Part shown: positions 34,130 to 44,941 of the stretch, piece after piece
Layout: every line of letters begins with the position of its first letter
Numbering within the stretch: the stretch's first letter is position 1
Assembly: GCA_033557465.1 (NCBI GenBank)
Contig: CM066033.1
Location: 708,569,637-708,633,636 of the forward strand
DNA from: Ichthyophis bannanicus
Lineage: Eukaryota; Chordata; Amphibia; Gymnophiona; Ichthyophiidae
Direction: 5' to 3'
Length of the DNA: 64,000 nucleotides
The notes under the pieces: generated by a model
Told to the model about the DNA's origin: nothing
Databases searched by the model: none
The model's input: only the letters and a program-made list of their open reading frames with translations
Made by a program: the position numbers and the translations under genes

Positions 34130-35129
34130 CAGGGGCGGCCCAAGGGGGGTGCGGGGCCATGTGCGGAGACTCGGTGTGGGGCCTCATTTGCATAAGTGGC
34201 CTTATTTGCATAAATATTTGCATAATGTTACCATACACTAACTTTTAGTAAACATGTCTCTTAATGAGTGTATGGATAAAGAAAGACTAAAAGATTTCTA
34301 CATTACTATAATCCAGTGCCAACCGCCAGGCACATTAGGAACTACTACAAACGCTGCCCATTTAGAACCCATAGCAAACCCGCTGTATCCTGACAGCATT
34401 ACCAGGACTCACAAAGCACCAGTCCCTACCTATCAAAAGGAAACACTGCAAATATTAAACCAGTACATTTCAGAGAATACTGGGGAAAGAGAACAAGTGG
34501 CAATGTCAAATAGGAATTACATAAACAGAATACCTCAGCTCAGTTACACATGCAGAACATAGACCATCACCAAACAAGGAATCGCAATTTAGAAACAGGA
34601 AGGCAATAATTTAAACTGGGAACCCCAAAAGCCAAACTTGGAATGTACAACAACACTGTAGAAATAAAACTATAAATCAATTTCCTCTTGTACCAAACAA
34701 AGCGCAGACGTTAATGATGCACATTTCCCAGAACTTTCATATTCCAGTTAATAAATTCAAAATAAAGAGATATATTTCTAACTTTTGTGCATTTTTTTTC
34801 AGTTGCAATTGCTCCAGCCACTTTCTTCTGGTTTCTTCATGTTTTCTGCTAACTCTCCATCGTCTGCTGTCCATTTGTCCTTTCTTCTCTCTTCTAGTTT
34901 TCTTTCCATCCTCTCTCTCTACATCTGCTTTAACATACTAATCTTTATCCTTTTGCTCTTTCCTCATTCTTATTTCATCCACACAAATTTTACCCCTCCA
35001 TCCTCAATCCCCACTTACTCTCCCAATACCCGGCCAATCGTAGATTTTTCATCCCTCCCACACAAAATATTTTTCCCCTCTCCATTTTACTCTCCCAGCC
35101 CCATCCCATTCTAATCCTCCCCCAACATC

Positions 35130-36480
35130 AGCTCCCTTCTAGTTCCAGTCTCACCCAGCATCCATTCCCTTCTAGTCCCTGCATCAGCCCATTTCCAGTC
35201 CTAGCCCCCCATCAACCCATTTCCAGTCCTAGCTCCCCCATCCATTTTCAGTCTGAGTCCCTTCATCAGCTCATTTCCAATCCTAGCCCCCCATCAGCCC
35301 ATTTCTAGTCATTTCCTAGCCCCACCATCAGCCCATGTCAAATCCTAGCTCCCCTCCACTCAGCTCAATTCCAGTCCAAGCCCCCCCATGAGCCTACTTC
35401 CAGTTCTAGCCCCTCCATGAGTCCATTTCAATTCAAGCCCCCACCACAGCCCATTTCCAATCTTAGCTCCCCCCAACAGCCCATTTCCAGTCCTATCCTA
35501 GCTGCTCCATCAGCCCATTTTCAGTTCTAGCTCCCTTCCCTCACAGCCCATTTCCATTCCAAGCTCCCTCCCCATCAGCTATTTGCAGTTCAAGCCTCCC
35601 CGTCCACTCAGTCCATTTCCAGTCATAGCAATCCCCCAACCCATTACCAGTCCTACCCCCCCCATCAGCCCACTACCAGTCTTAACCCCCTCAGCCCATT
35701 TCCAGTCAGTCCCCATAGCCTTTTGCCAGTCCTAACCCCCCCCCATCAGCCCACAGCCCATTACTAGTCCTAACCACATCAGCCCACCTCAAGTCCTAAC
35801 CCCTCCCCATCAGCCCTTTTCCTGTCCTAGCGCCCCCATAGCCCATTAGCAGTCCTAACCCCCCCCCATAGCCCATTAGCAATCCTAACCCCCATCACCC
35901 TATTTCCAGACAGCCCCCATCAGCCCACAGCCCATTACCAGTCTTAACCCCCCCCCAGCCCATTTCCAGTCCTAACCCCCCATCACCCCATTTCCAGTCA
36001 GCCTCCATCAACCCCCAGCCCATTACCAGTCTTAACCCCCCCCAGCCCATTACCAGTCTTAACCCCCCCAGCCCATTTCCAGTCAGCCTCCATCAGCCCC
36101 AGCCCATTAGCAGTCTTAACCCCCCCCAGCCCATTTCCAGTCCTAACCCCTCCCCAGCCCAGTTCCAGTCAGCCTCCAACAGCCCCAGCCCATTTCCAGT
36201 CCTAAACCCCCCCCCCAGCCCATTTCCAGTCCTAACCCCCCCCCAGCCCATTTCAAGTCAGCCTCCATCAGTCCCAGCCCATTTCCAGTCCTAACCCCCC
36301 CCTTGCACATTTCCAGTTCCTAACCCCCCCCCTTGCACTTTTCCTGTCCTAACCCCCCCCTTGCACATTTCCAGTGCTAACCCCCCCCCTTGCACATTTC
36401 CAGTCCTAACCCCCCCCCTTGCAAATTTCCAGTCCTAACCCCCCATCACCCCATTTCCAGACAGCCTCCATCAGCCCCCC
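35130..36480. repeat. Minisatellite in hAT-2 (same family as in hAT-1, opposite orientation)
   Basis: About 1.3 kb of CCCATTTCCAGTCCTAACC-type units separated by C runs, complementary in sense to the GGACTGG units of hAT-1. Several sub-variants alternate (CATCAGCCC, CAGCCTCCATCAGC, CCTTGCACATTTCCAG), the last forming a local array at 36300-36430. Confidence 0.92.
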
Positions 36481-36512
36481 CCCCTTCCCTTCCCTTCCCT
36501 TCCCTTCCAGCA

Positions 36513-36909
36513 AATTTAAAAACAAAAAACCTGGCTCTAGCTGCTGCCGCGTCCGTCGCAGCAGCGGCAGAATGGCGTGTCCCGCGGGGCCCCCTCTCCA
36601 CGTCGAGCCCTCTGCAAGGGCTTTCAGATTCGCGAAGGGAGAGTGCTCCCTCGCGTCTCTGTAAAGCCCGCAGGGGCTAATGGGAAATTTCCCATCAGCC
36701 CCTCGCGTCTAAAGGGGCTGATGGGAAATTTCCCATTAGCCCCTGCGGGCTTTACAGAGACGCGAGGGAGCACAACTCTCCCTTCGCGAATCTGAAAGCC
36801 CTTGCAGAGGGCTCGAAGAGGAGAAGGGGCCCCGCGGGACACGCCATTCTGCCGCTGCTGCGACGGACGCGGCAGCGGCAGCAGCTAGAGCCAGGTTTTT
36901 GTTTTTAAA
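36513..36909. repeat. Near-perfect ~400 bp palindrome in hAT-2
   Basis: Arms 36513-36703 and 36713-36909 are reverse complements around a short centre near 36708, with a few indels (for example AGAGTGCTC against GAGCACAACTCTC). Apart from a GCAGCGGCAGAAT stretch it does not match the hAT-1 palindrome, although position and size correspond. Confidence 0.93.
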
Positions 36910-37009
36910 TGTAATAAAAAAAAAAAGCAGAATGTTCTTTGCGCGGGGCCCCCTGAAACGCGGGGCCCTGTGCAAAAAACATTCTTGCTCAATGGACGGG
37001 CCGGCCCTG

Positions 37010-37308
37010 ATACCGGTGTTTTCCCGCCGAAACGATGTGAAGGTGCAAAAGGCAAAGGTTACGTTCAAACGAAATGAAAATATTGCGACTTACATTTAAA
37101 AAGTCATTTCAGCCCATATAAATATATGTAAGACCTTTTAAATTCTCCAGCTAGGGAGATGCAATCATAAATGCTCGAAATAGCATAAACATAATTTTTA
37201 ATTTTACAAGGAGTGAGACATATAATAATGATTATATCTTTCTCTCTCATGAACCACATTAAAGTGTCTACAAATATTGTGTGTTCTTTACTGTTGAAAC
37301 TGATCAAA
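37010..37308 (-). mobile_element. PLE inverted pLTR, last segment, ending at a head-to-head junction
   Basis: Reverse complement of 43190-43490. At 37308/37309 orientation flips: the minus-strand copy ends in GAAACTGATCAAAAC and plus-strand pLTR sequence equivalent to about 51405 onward begins. No spacer is seen. Confidence 0.9.
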
Positions 37309-37364
37309 ACTACATTTATACATTATAATGCATTATTTATGTCTTTTACATAATTTTTAATGTT

Positions 37365-38972
37365 TATGTTTTATGTTTATGTTTTATTTCACTTGATAAA
37401 AACCGCCTTTCAGTGGCAAGCAAAGCGGTGTACAATAAAATCCAATTTTTTAAAAAAAAGGCCAAAGCCAATGAAGAAGAAAGGAAATAAAATTCCTGGA
37501 CAGGAAAACAATAAAAGCAGGAAAGACAAAGCCAGAACATAAATAAAGACAAATCACAAGGAAAGCAGAGGATAGAACAAATGGGATTCACACAAAAGGG
37601 GAGGGGATATCAAACGCCAGGGAAAAGAGGTGGGTTTTCAGGTTTTGTTTAAATGTGGGGTGGTGAGGATCCAGGCGGAGTGAAGACGGGAGGGAGTTCC
37701 AGAGGGCGGGGCCAGCAAAAAAGAAAGCAGAGGAACGAGTAGATTGTAAGTGGGCGCGGGAGGGTGAGGGAAGAGTGAGGCGGTTATGATGGAAGGAGCG
37801 AGGGGTGTACCTAGGGGAATGAAAGGAGAGAAGGTCTGTTAAATATTGAGGGGTGCCTGTATGAAGAGCTTTATGAACCAGGATGAGCAGCTTGAAATGA
37901 GCACGGTGGGGAAAAGGCAACCAGTGAAGACGAAACAGTATGGGTGTTATGTGATCACGGGGGGAGGAATTGGTAACCAGACGGGCGGCAGTATTCTGAA
38001 TACGTTGTAACCGGGACTGTTGCGACTTGAAAAGGCCGACGAAAAGTGAGTTTGCGAAATCCACCCGAGACATGACCAGGGATAGCAACAGAGTGGTGAG
38101 AGCAGACGGGGATAAGAAGGGACGGACTGCACGGATTTGTCAGAGGAAGAAGAAGGATGACTTGGTGACATGAGATATAGGAGCGTGAAAGGATAGATCA
38201 GAATCAAAGTGAACCCCAAGGTAGCGAAAGGAAGAGACTAAGGGAACAGGAGAGCCAGAGAAGGAGGGAGCCAATGTGGGGGGTGGGTTGTTGTGAGAAA
38301 ACCAGATAGCAACAGTCTTGGTGAGATTAAGGTGGAGGCAATTACGAGTCAACCAATCAGCCACAGTGGAAAGACAAGAATTAAGCGTGAAGAGATCAGG
38401 ACAGGATGGGGAAGTGTGGTGGAGTAATAAAATGTCGTCGGCATAGAGAAAGGCAGATATTCCAGACTGTTGAATTAAGAGGGCCAAGGGGGCTAAGAAA
38501 AGGTTGAAGAGGAGGGGAGCCAAGACAGAACCCTGAGGTACCCCACAGGAAAGAGGAAAGGAGTCAGAAGGGGGGGTAGAGGAAGGGGAAGGCGACAGGA
38601 CTGCACATGAACGGGAGGAGAGAAAGGAGTGGAACCAGCGGTGAACAGTACTGCAAAGACCCGCTTCCCGTAGACGGAGAAGAAGGAGGGAGTGATCAAC
38701 TAGATCAAACGCAGCTGAAAGATCAAGTGCAACCGCCACCGAGATATCACCACGATCATGAGCTACATGCAGTGTATTAGTAAAGGCAAGAAGAATAGTT
38801 TCAACACTGTGACCCTGACGGAAACCTGATTGACGAGGGTGAAGGAAGTTAGTGGAATCAAGGTGATGTGACAGTTGTGCAAAGACGAATTTCTCCAAGA
38901 GCTTTGACAGAAAAGGAAGGTTAGATACAGGACGTAGTGGGCGGGAACCAGGGGAACAAGTGAAGGATTGAC
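37365..38972 (-). mobile_element. L2-3, 5'-truncated L2-type LINE in the PLE 5' pLTR
   Basis: Flanked by a 7 bp target duplication TAATGTT (37358-37364 and 38973-38979). On the minus strand it starts in the RT and ends with an L2-type 3' end: a hairpin-forming ACCGCTTTGC / AAGGCGGT pair just before ATAAAACATAAAC tail repeats. Its junctions are clean and the PLE reads through on both sides. Confidence 0.9.
37588..38972 (-). pseudogene. L2-3 reverse transcriptase, 5'-truncated, frameshifted
   Basis: RT blocks: LRPVSNLPFLSKLLEKFVFA at the truncation point, QSGFRQGHSVETILLAF, ALDLSAAFDLVDHSLL (motif A), [20 protein letters not shown] (motif B) and SAFLYADDILLLHHTS (YADD). A frameshift near 38140 leads to the thumb/C-terminal part (LQRIQNTAARLVTNS, LFRLHWLPFPHRAHF, FFAGPALWNSLPSSL), which ends at 37588. 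The first codons of the open frame beyond 38972 are PLE sequence. Endonuclease is absent through 5' truncation. Confidence 0.9.
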
Positions 38973-39310
38973 TAATGTTATTAGTCATTTTTAACATTGA
39001 TTGCTATATGTCTGCCTTTCATCATTGTTAGTCATGGTTGTTGTTTTAAATGTTTTAACATTTGTTTTTTATGCTATAATATTTTCATAATTTATGATTG
39101 TTTATTGTTTATTAATTATATTTATTCTGTTTTTTTTTAGGTTTGCCCTCTTTTATATTACCACCTGAGGAAGGCCATTGGCCGAAATGCGTAGGGGTTA
39201 CCAATTAAAGCTTTTGTTTGAACTACTGCCAGACTTTGTATCTGTTCTTTGGTTCCCGCTATCTTCTACAGATACACAGTTGTTTTTCGTTTTGTTACTT
39301 TGTGTCAGCT
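38973..39310 (+). mobile_element. PLE 5' pLTR (plus-strand), 3' part
   Basis: Matches 51440-51700. It leads into the PLE coding region without interruption and contains a hammerhead ribozyme. Confidence 0.88.
39156..39205 (+). ncRNA. Hammerhead ribozyme, 5' pLTR copy, probably impaired
   Basis: Core CTGAGGA, helix II GGCC-ATT-GGCC and GAA are intact. Helix III reads ATGCGT instead of ACGCGT (one C-G pair becomes U-G), and an A interrupts the C run of helix I. It should fold poorly compared with 51624-51672. Confidence 0.7.
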
Positions 39311-42300
39311 ATGTTCTCCCCTTGGAAGGAGGTCCTTGGTTACAGTGAAAAGGACCTGCAAGACATGTTACCAGAGGACCCCTTCTTTAACAAGGAAGAT
39401 ATCAGTTATGACATTGAAGATATTTGGGGAGTGACTGTGCGGTCTGCGCAGAAAATGGTGAAAGAGGAGATGCATGCCTCATCACTTCTTGAAAACTGTC
39501 ATCACAAGATCATTCCAAGAGGCCTGAGGGTCCATAAAGCTCCTGGAATGTATCGTGGTGAAGATTTTTTGGCTAATTGGACCAAAATTTTAAATAAATG
39601 TTCTTTGGACCTTATGATTTTGCTCATCAATACATTACGTAAAAAAGCAGAGTCTTTACGTACAGAAATAGGTCTAAAATTAGCTATGCTAAAAGAGACA
39701 GATAAAAGCTTTGAGAAATCAAAGAATGACTATGATAAAAATGTCTTAGAGTATAAGAAAATAATAAAAGATAGAAAACTTAAAAAATTCAAAAGAGATG
39801 AGGAGGATTACAGAACTGGTAATGTATATTTTTGGAGCAATGAAATTACTAACACTAGGAGTGTCTCCAGAAAAAGGAAATATGATCCGAAAAATGATAG
39901 ACACAATATTAACCAATAGATCAATGACCAATAGATCACGCCATTCTTCAAACCCAAGTAGTCCAGAAAATAATAGAAAAAGAAGTCGTAGTGATCATTT
40001 GGATTTGGTAGATTCTTCTGCCCCCTTGTTTTCTTCTCAGCCTCCTCCAAACAATCAAAATAAGCACAAACAGGATTTTTGTATGGACAGCTTATGGAAG
40101 GGAGGAAAAAGTACACACAAAAAAAGAATCTTGGTTTCAAAACAACCCCCATTCTTCCAAAGACTCTCCGTTTTACATACACAAACCCATGGAATTTCAT
40201 TCTTGAGGGAGAGGGAGAGACAGGGGACAGAATTACCAACACCAGTCAGAGCATTAGAAGGGATTTTCAATCTTTCAAGTTTTGAGTTAACCCCTTTAGA
40301 AATTTCCATTCTAAATAAAGGTTTGTCCTTTGTTCCCACCAAGAAATATGACCCTTTTATCACACAAGTAGAGCTATTTAGGTTTTTCCGAAAATTACAG
40401 ATCAAATAATTTTTCAATGATCATATGACTGGACCACAAGATACATCTATGATTCATAGACCCTCCAACTTGGGTTCCTCCAAAAACGAATAAGGCACAG
40501 ATTGAGGCTTTTCAGAAAGTTATATATCATGAAGTGCAAAAACTTTATGATGAGAAAAAGCCCCGTACTTATTTTAATTTAAACCGGGAAGAAAATAGGG
40601 CACTGCAACAACTGAAAAATAATTTTGAGATCATTATCAAACCGGCGGATAAAGGAGGAGCTCTTGTGATCCAAGATAAGAGCTCTTATGTTCAAGAGAT
40701 TCTACGACAAGTCAAGGATACCACCTATTAAAGGCGTTTGGAGGACAACCCTACCCAAGCTTTGAAAAATACAGTTGACACGCTCATTTATGTAGGCCGA
40801 GAAGCAGGATACCTAACTCCGAAAGAAGCAGATTTCCTAACAGTGAACCATCCTATAATGCCAACAATATATGTCCTACCAAAAATACACAAATCGTTAG
40901 AAACTCCACCTGGGAGACCCATCATTTCGGCAATTGGCTCCCTTTTTGAACCAGTTTCTAAGTTTTTAGACGTTTTCCTTCGTCCCTTTGTGGAACTTGC
41001 TCCATCTTACATTCGTGATTCATCTCATATGATACAGTGTCTGCAAACTTATCAAGGTATCTATAATGGAATTCTACTAGTAACTTTGGACATTAAGTCT
41101 TTATATACAAATATACCTCAAGAAGCGGCCCATATAGTCTTAGAAAGTCTTATTATCACAAGATCAAGACCAGTCAGAGTGCCCACTTGTTTCCTTATGC
41201 AATTACTTTTTTTGCTTCCAAGATCTATATTATCATCAGATTAGAGGGGTTGCTATGGGTTCATCCGTAGCACCAGATGTTGCAAATCTGTATGTTGCAA
41301 ATTTTGAGAAAACATTTCTTTTCGTACATCCATTTCAAAAACATGTACATCTATGGAGTCGGTATATTGATGACATATTTTTCATCTGGGAAGGTACATA
41401 TGATCACTTACTTTTATTTATTGCTTGGTTAAATTCTTTGGATATATATTTGCAATTTGAATATACATATAGTTCGGAACAGATCTCATATTTGGATATT
41501 TTAATTAAGAAAACATCAGATGGGTTCATCACTTCTTTGTTTAGGAAACCCACAGATAGGAATTCATTATTGCATTTTAGCAGTTTTCATAATCGGTCTT
41601 TGAAAGAAAATCTACCAATAAGCCAATTTTTACGTGTATGGAGATTGTGCACAACTGATGCAGATTTTGAAGACCAGGCCATGATCATGAGTAATAGATT
41701 TTTGGATCGTGGATATCCACCACATTGTGTTGAAAAGGCATTGTATCGTGCTCGCTCCACAGATAGAGACTCTCTTCTTAAACCACGCATTAAAAATAAT
41801 AAGAACAATGTCATCTGCACGCTCACTTTTTCCAACTACTCTAGAAAAATTACTCAGATTCTAAGGGCCGCATGGCACATTGTGGCACCCTTGCCTTTTC
41901 TAAAAGATACTCAGTTGACAGTAGCTTATAAGAGGAACTCAAATTTAAGAGACATTTTAGTTCCATCAGCCCTCAGCAAACCACAGTTTTCATCAAAAGC
42001 AAATGGTCATTTCAAATGCGGTAAATGTACGGTATGTGAAAATGCTATGGTGACCAAGGGAGAGTTTATTAATCCTTCAAACTCATATAAGGTTAAATTA
42101 TGTGATTTTTCAAACTGACACTCCAAATGTCATTTATCTGATTCAATGTCCTTGCAAGTTATGTTATATAGGCAAGACAGAAAGGAGCGTCAAAACGAGA
42201 ATAATAGAACATAAAAGCTGCATTCGTAGAAAAATCACAGAAAAACCTTTGGTACAACACTGGTGTGATGCCCAACATTCTGTTTCTGATTTGCGGTTCC

Positions 42301-42440
42301 TTGTTTTAAAGGTAGTGAGACCTCATTGGCGAGGAGGAAATATTGGTAAAGTCCTTTTAAGGATAGAACAACGTCTGATATATGAACTACGGACACTACA
42401 TCCACAAGGTCTTAACCAAGTTATCGATTTATCAGTTTTT
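39311..42440 (+). pseudogene. Penelope-like RT with GIY-YIG endonuclease, multiple frameshifts
   Basis: Likely start ATG 39311 (MFSPWKEVLGYSEKDLQDML). It reads across frames 39311-39919, 39798-40409, 40534-40731, 40738-41244, 41255-42118 and 42102 onward: four frameshifts and one in-frame TAA at 40729-40731. PLE RT signatures: KPADKGGALVIQDKSSYV, TIYVLPKIHKSLETPPGRPI, LLVTLDIKSLYTNIPQEAA (motif A), GSSVAPDVANLYVANFE (motif B) and SRYIDDIFFIWEG (YIDD active site near 41370). The GIY-YIG nuclease follows from about 42117: YLIQCPCKLCYIGKTERSVK, with the R of KTRI and EHKSCIRRK. PLEs use RT plus GIY-YIG for target-primed insertion. Clearly inactive here. Confidence 0.92.
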
Positions 42441-42449
42441 CTGTTAATT

Positions 42450-43105
42450 TTTTCCTTTCTTCCGCCAATTCCATCTCCCCTTCCCCCTTCCCCTCCCGTT
42501 CCTTTTCCTTCCTTCCCACCCCTCCCCCTCCCCTCCAGCCCCCCCATTCCCTTTTCTCCTTTTCCTCCCTTCCATCCCCCCTTTTCTCCCTCCCCCCTCC
42601 ACCCATTCCCTTTTCTGCTTTTCCTCCCTTCCCTCCCCCTCCCCCCTTTGTTCCTCCCCCTCCCTTCTTCCCCTCCCCCCTTTTTTCCCTTCATCCCCCT
42701 CCGCTCCCCTTCCCTCCTTCCCCCTCCCTTCCCCCTCCTATACTTCCCCTCCCCCCTTCCTTCTTCCCCCTCCCCCTTTCTCTCCTCCTCCTCCCTTTTC
42801 CTCCTCCCCCTCCCCTCCCTTCCCCCTCCTATCCTTCCCCCTCCCCCCTTCCCTTCTTCCCCCTCCCCCTTTCTCTCCTCCTCCTCCCCCTCCCTTCCCC
42901 CTCCCCCTTCCTTCTTCCCCTCCCCCTTTCTCTCCTCCTCCTCCCTTTTCCCCCTCCCCCCTCTCCCCCTTTCTTCTTCCCCTCCCCCTTTCTCTCCTCC
43001 TCCTCCCTTTTCCCCCTCCCCCCTCTCCTTTTTCCCCTCCCTTCCCTCCCCTTCCCCCTTTCTTTTTTTTCTATTTTCCCTTCCCCTCCCCCCCCCCTTA
43101 TTCAT
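42450..43105 (+). repeat. CT-rich (polypyrimidine) tract after the PLE coding region
   Basis: About 650 bases almost purely C and T on the plus strand (TTCCCCTCCCCC-type units with larger duplicated blocks, e.g. CTCTCCTCCTCCTCCC repeated). It is open in the GIY-YIG frame, and gives a long Lys/Glu/Gly frame on the other strand, but both are composition artefacts. Confidence 0.92.
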
Positions 43106-43189
43106 ACAAGTATTAAGATACATTTGTCATCATAACATGTTTGACTGTTACGTAATTTTACAGCAGCTCTTCCATATTGAGTTAAATAG

Positions 43190-44347
43190 TTTTGATCAGT
43201 TTCAACAGTAAAGAACACACAATATTTGTAGACACTTTAATGTGGTTCATGAGAGAGAAAGATATAATCATTATTATGATATGTCTCACTCCTTGTAAAA
43301 TTAAAAATTATGTTCATGCTATTTCGAGCATTTATGATTGTGTCTCCCTAGCTGGAGAATTTAAAAGGTCTTACATATATTTATATGGGCTGAAATGAGT
43401 TTTTAAACTTAAGTCGCAATATTATCATTTTGTTTGAACGTAACCTTTGCCTTTTGCACCTTCACATCGTTTCGCGGGAAAACGCCGGTATAATGCGCTT
43501 GGGCAGCAGACTCAATTCCATATTCAGTCCCAAGACTAGCTTATGCGGAAAGCAGTGAGTTTTGATCTTCTCCTTTTTAATGCTAGAGTCTTATTAATCC
43601 TTTTTTGGGTATCAAGTATGGCTTACTTTTTTAAAAACTTTGTTACTCTCATTAGAATCACCATGTAGGATGCCTTTTTAAATGCACGCAAAAAGGAGTT
43701 TTCTTATCACTTTAGTAAATGTCATCTTCACAGTGCTTTTCCCTCTTGTTATCTTACACTTCGGCAAAATTTACATTCAGCCTAAGTTTTTACATTTTAT
43801 GCAACAATTGAGGCATTACTTTGGTAACATAATATTTAATTTCCAAAATAGCTTTTTGTAAATAGCTCTTTGTAAATTTACCGAACTACCATACATGGCA
43901 TGTGTACAATAGAATTTCAAGTTCAGCGCCTGATGTAGCACTCTATCAATATAATTTCAATAACACTTGAAATCTTTTATTTTGATGCGACACTTATCGT
44001 TTGGTAATACTGTCTTGTAGATTTAAATATTTGAGCAAGTTCCCTTTGTCATCGTGTAGCTGGTTCAATCTATAACGGTCTCCATTCTTAGGTCTCCTTT
44101 CAGTAAGTTATGTTAGCACAGCAATGCTCTAGAGCTCCTCCTTTACTTCCGCTTATTTGATAATTGACATTGGTTTTATGCAAAGTTATTTTCACATGAA
44201 TGGTTCTGTGCACCTTCATTTTTGACTTTGGCCTAATAGCTATACAATAAAATTTTGACTTTTTCTGTTTTATGCATTTATATATTTATTTTGATGCGGC
44301 ACTTATCGTTTGGTAATACTGTCTTGTAGATTTAAATATTTGAGCAA
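43190..44347 (+). mobile_element. PLE 3' pLTR, part upstream of DIRS-5, with a 307 bp tandem duplication
   Basis: pLTR sequence from 43190 to about 44284; then the piece corresponding to about 43978-44030 starts again at 44285 and continues beyond DIRS-5 at 50806. One pLTR segment of about 307 bp is thus tandemly duplicated. The first copy is uninterrupted and serves as the empty-site reference for DIRS-5. Confidence 0.88.
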
Positions 44348-44829
44348 GAAGTAATTAGGCCTTACCTGCTAATTAGTGTTCCTGAAGGAACTTCAGTCCA
44401 GTCCCTTAACTTCTGGGTTGTGCAACACTTCCAGCAGCTTGGAGGCTGAGCCCATCATCTTTTCGATGATGGTGTGATATAAATACCACTGGCACCTCCC
44501 ACTGGCACCAGTAAGCTATTGCAAAAGCAGACTTAAAAGGATAGGTAATTAAGAACTTATAACCCTATGACAACATGTAATAACTAACAATTCACCTCTT
44601 AAACTTGAAAACTTTTTTTTTTTTTGTTAAGGATGGACAGGGAAAAGGGAGGAAGGAGGCGGCTTACCTGAGGCCGAAAAGGCCTTCCCCCTTCCCAGCA
44701 GGCCCTCTTTTTGCGGGCCGTCATGCCCCCCCCCCCCCCCCGGGCCTAAAGCAAAGACCCCTACGAATTTAGCTGTAAACTCAGACTTCGGTCCGTCAAC
44801 TGAAATTAACAGAACTCGGACGGGATCAG

Positions 44830-44930
44830 GGACTGGACTGAAGTTCCTTCAGGAACACTAATTAGCAGGTAAGGCCTAATTACTTCTTCCTTGTCGTCAC
44901 TTCAGTCCAGTCCCTTAACTTCTGGGATGT
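44830..44930. repeat. DIRS-5 internal complementary region
   Basis: Its first part is the reverse complement of the left tip (44348-44400), its second part the complement of the right tip (50760-50805), meeting at the AATTACTTC/TTCCTTGTC join. In DIRS replication this templates the ends of the circular intermediate, so it independently proves both element boundaries. Confidence 0.9.
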
Positions 44931-44941
44931 AACAGAGCAGT

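Larger units (their letters stand above)
34130..37009 (+). mobile_element. hAT-2, non-autonomous hAT transposon with foldback palindrome and minisatellite
   Basis: Termini CAGGGGCGGCCC (left) and the complement of GGGCCGGCCCTG (right), next to an 8 bp target duplication ATACCGGT (34122-34129 and 37010-37017). The same modules as hAT-1 appear in the opposite direction: core (34180-34850), minisatellite (35130-36480), palindrome (36513-36909), end. The outermost ~50-100 bp differ from hAT-1. A 102-codon frame at 34254-34562 lies in a ~290 bp segment missing from hAT-1; it shows no transposase motif I can name. Confidence 0.87.

Noticed and set aside
34254..34562. 102-codon frame in hAT-2 as a transposase fragment
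   Set aside because: No hAT dimerisation or catalytic motif is visible; kept only as unexplained sequence within hAT-2.
36390..37068. Paired near-identical frames on both strands around 36.6-36.8 kb
   Set aside because: The same protein appears on both strands because the region is the hAT-2 palindrome.
42323..43123. 266-codon Lys/Glu/Gly-rich minus-strand frame
   Set aside because: Complement of the CT-rich tract; composition alone keeps it open.
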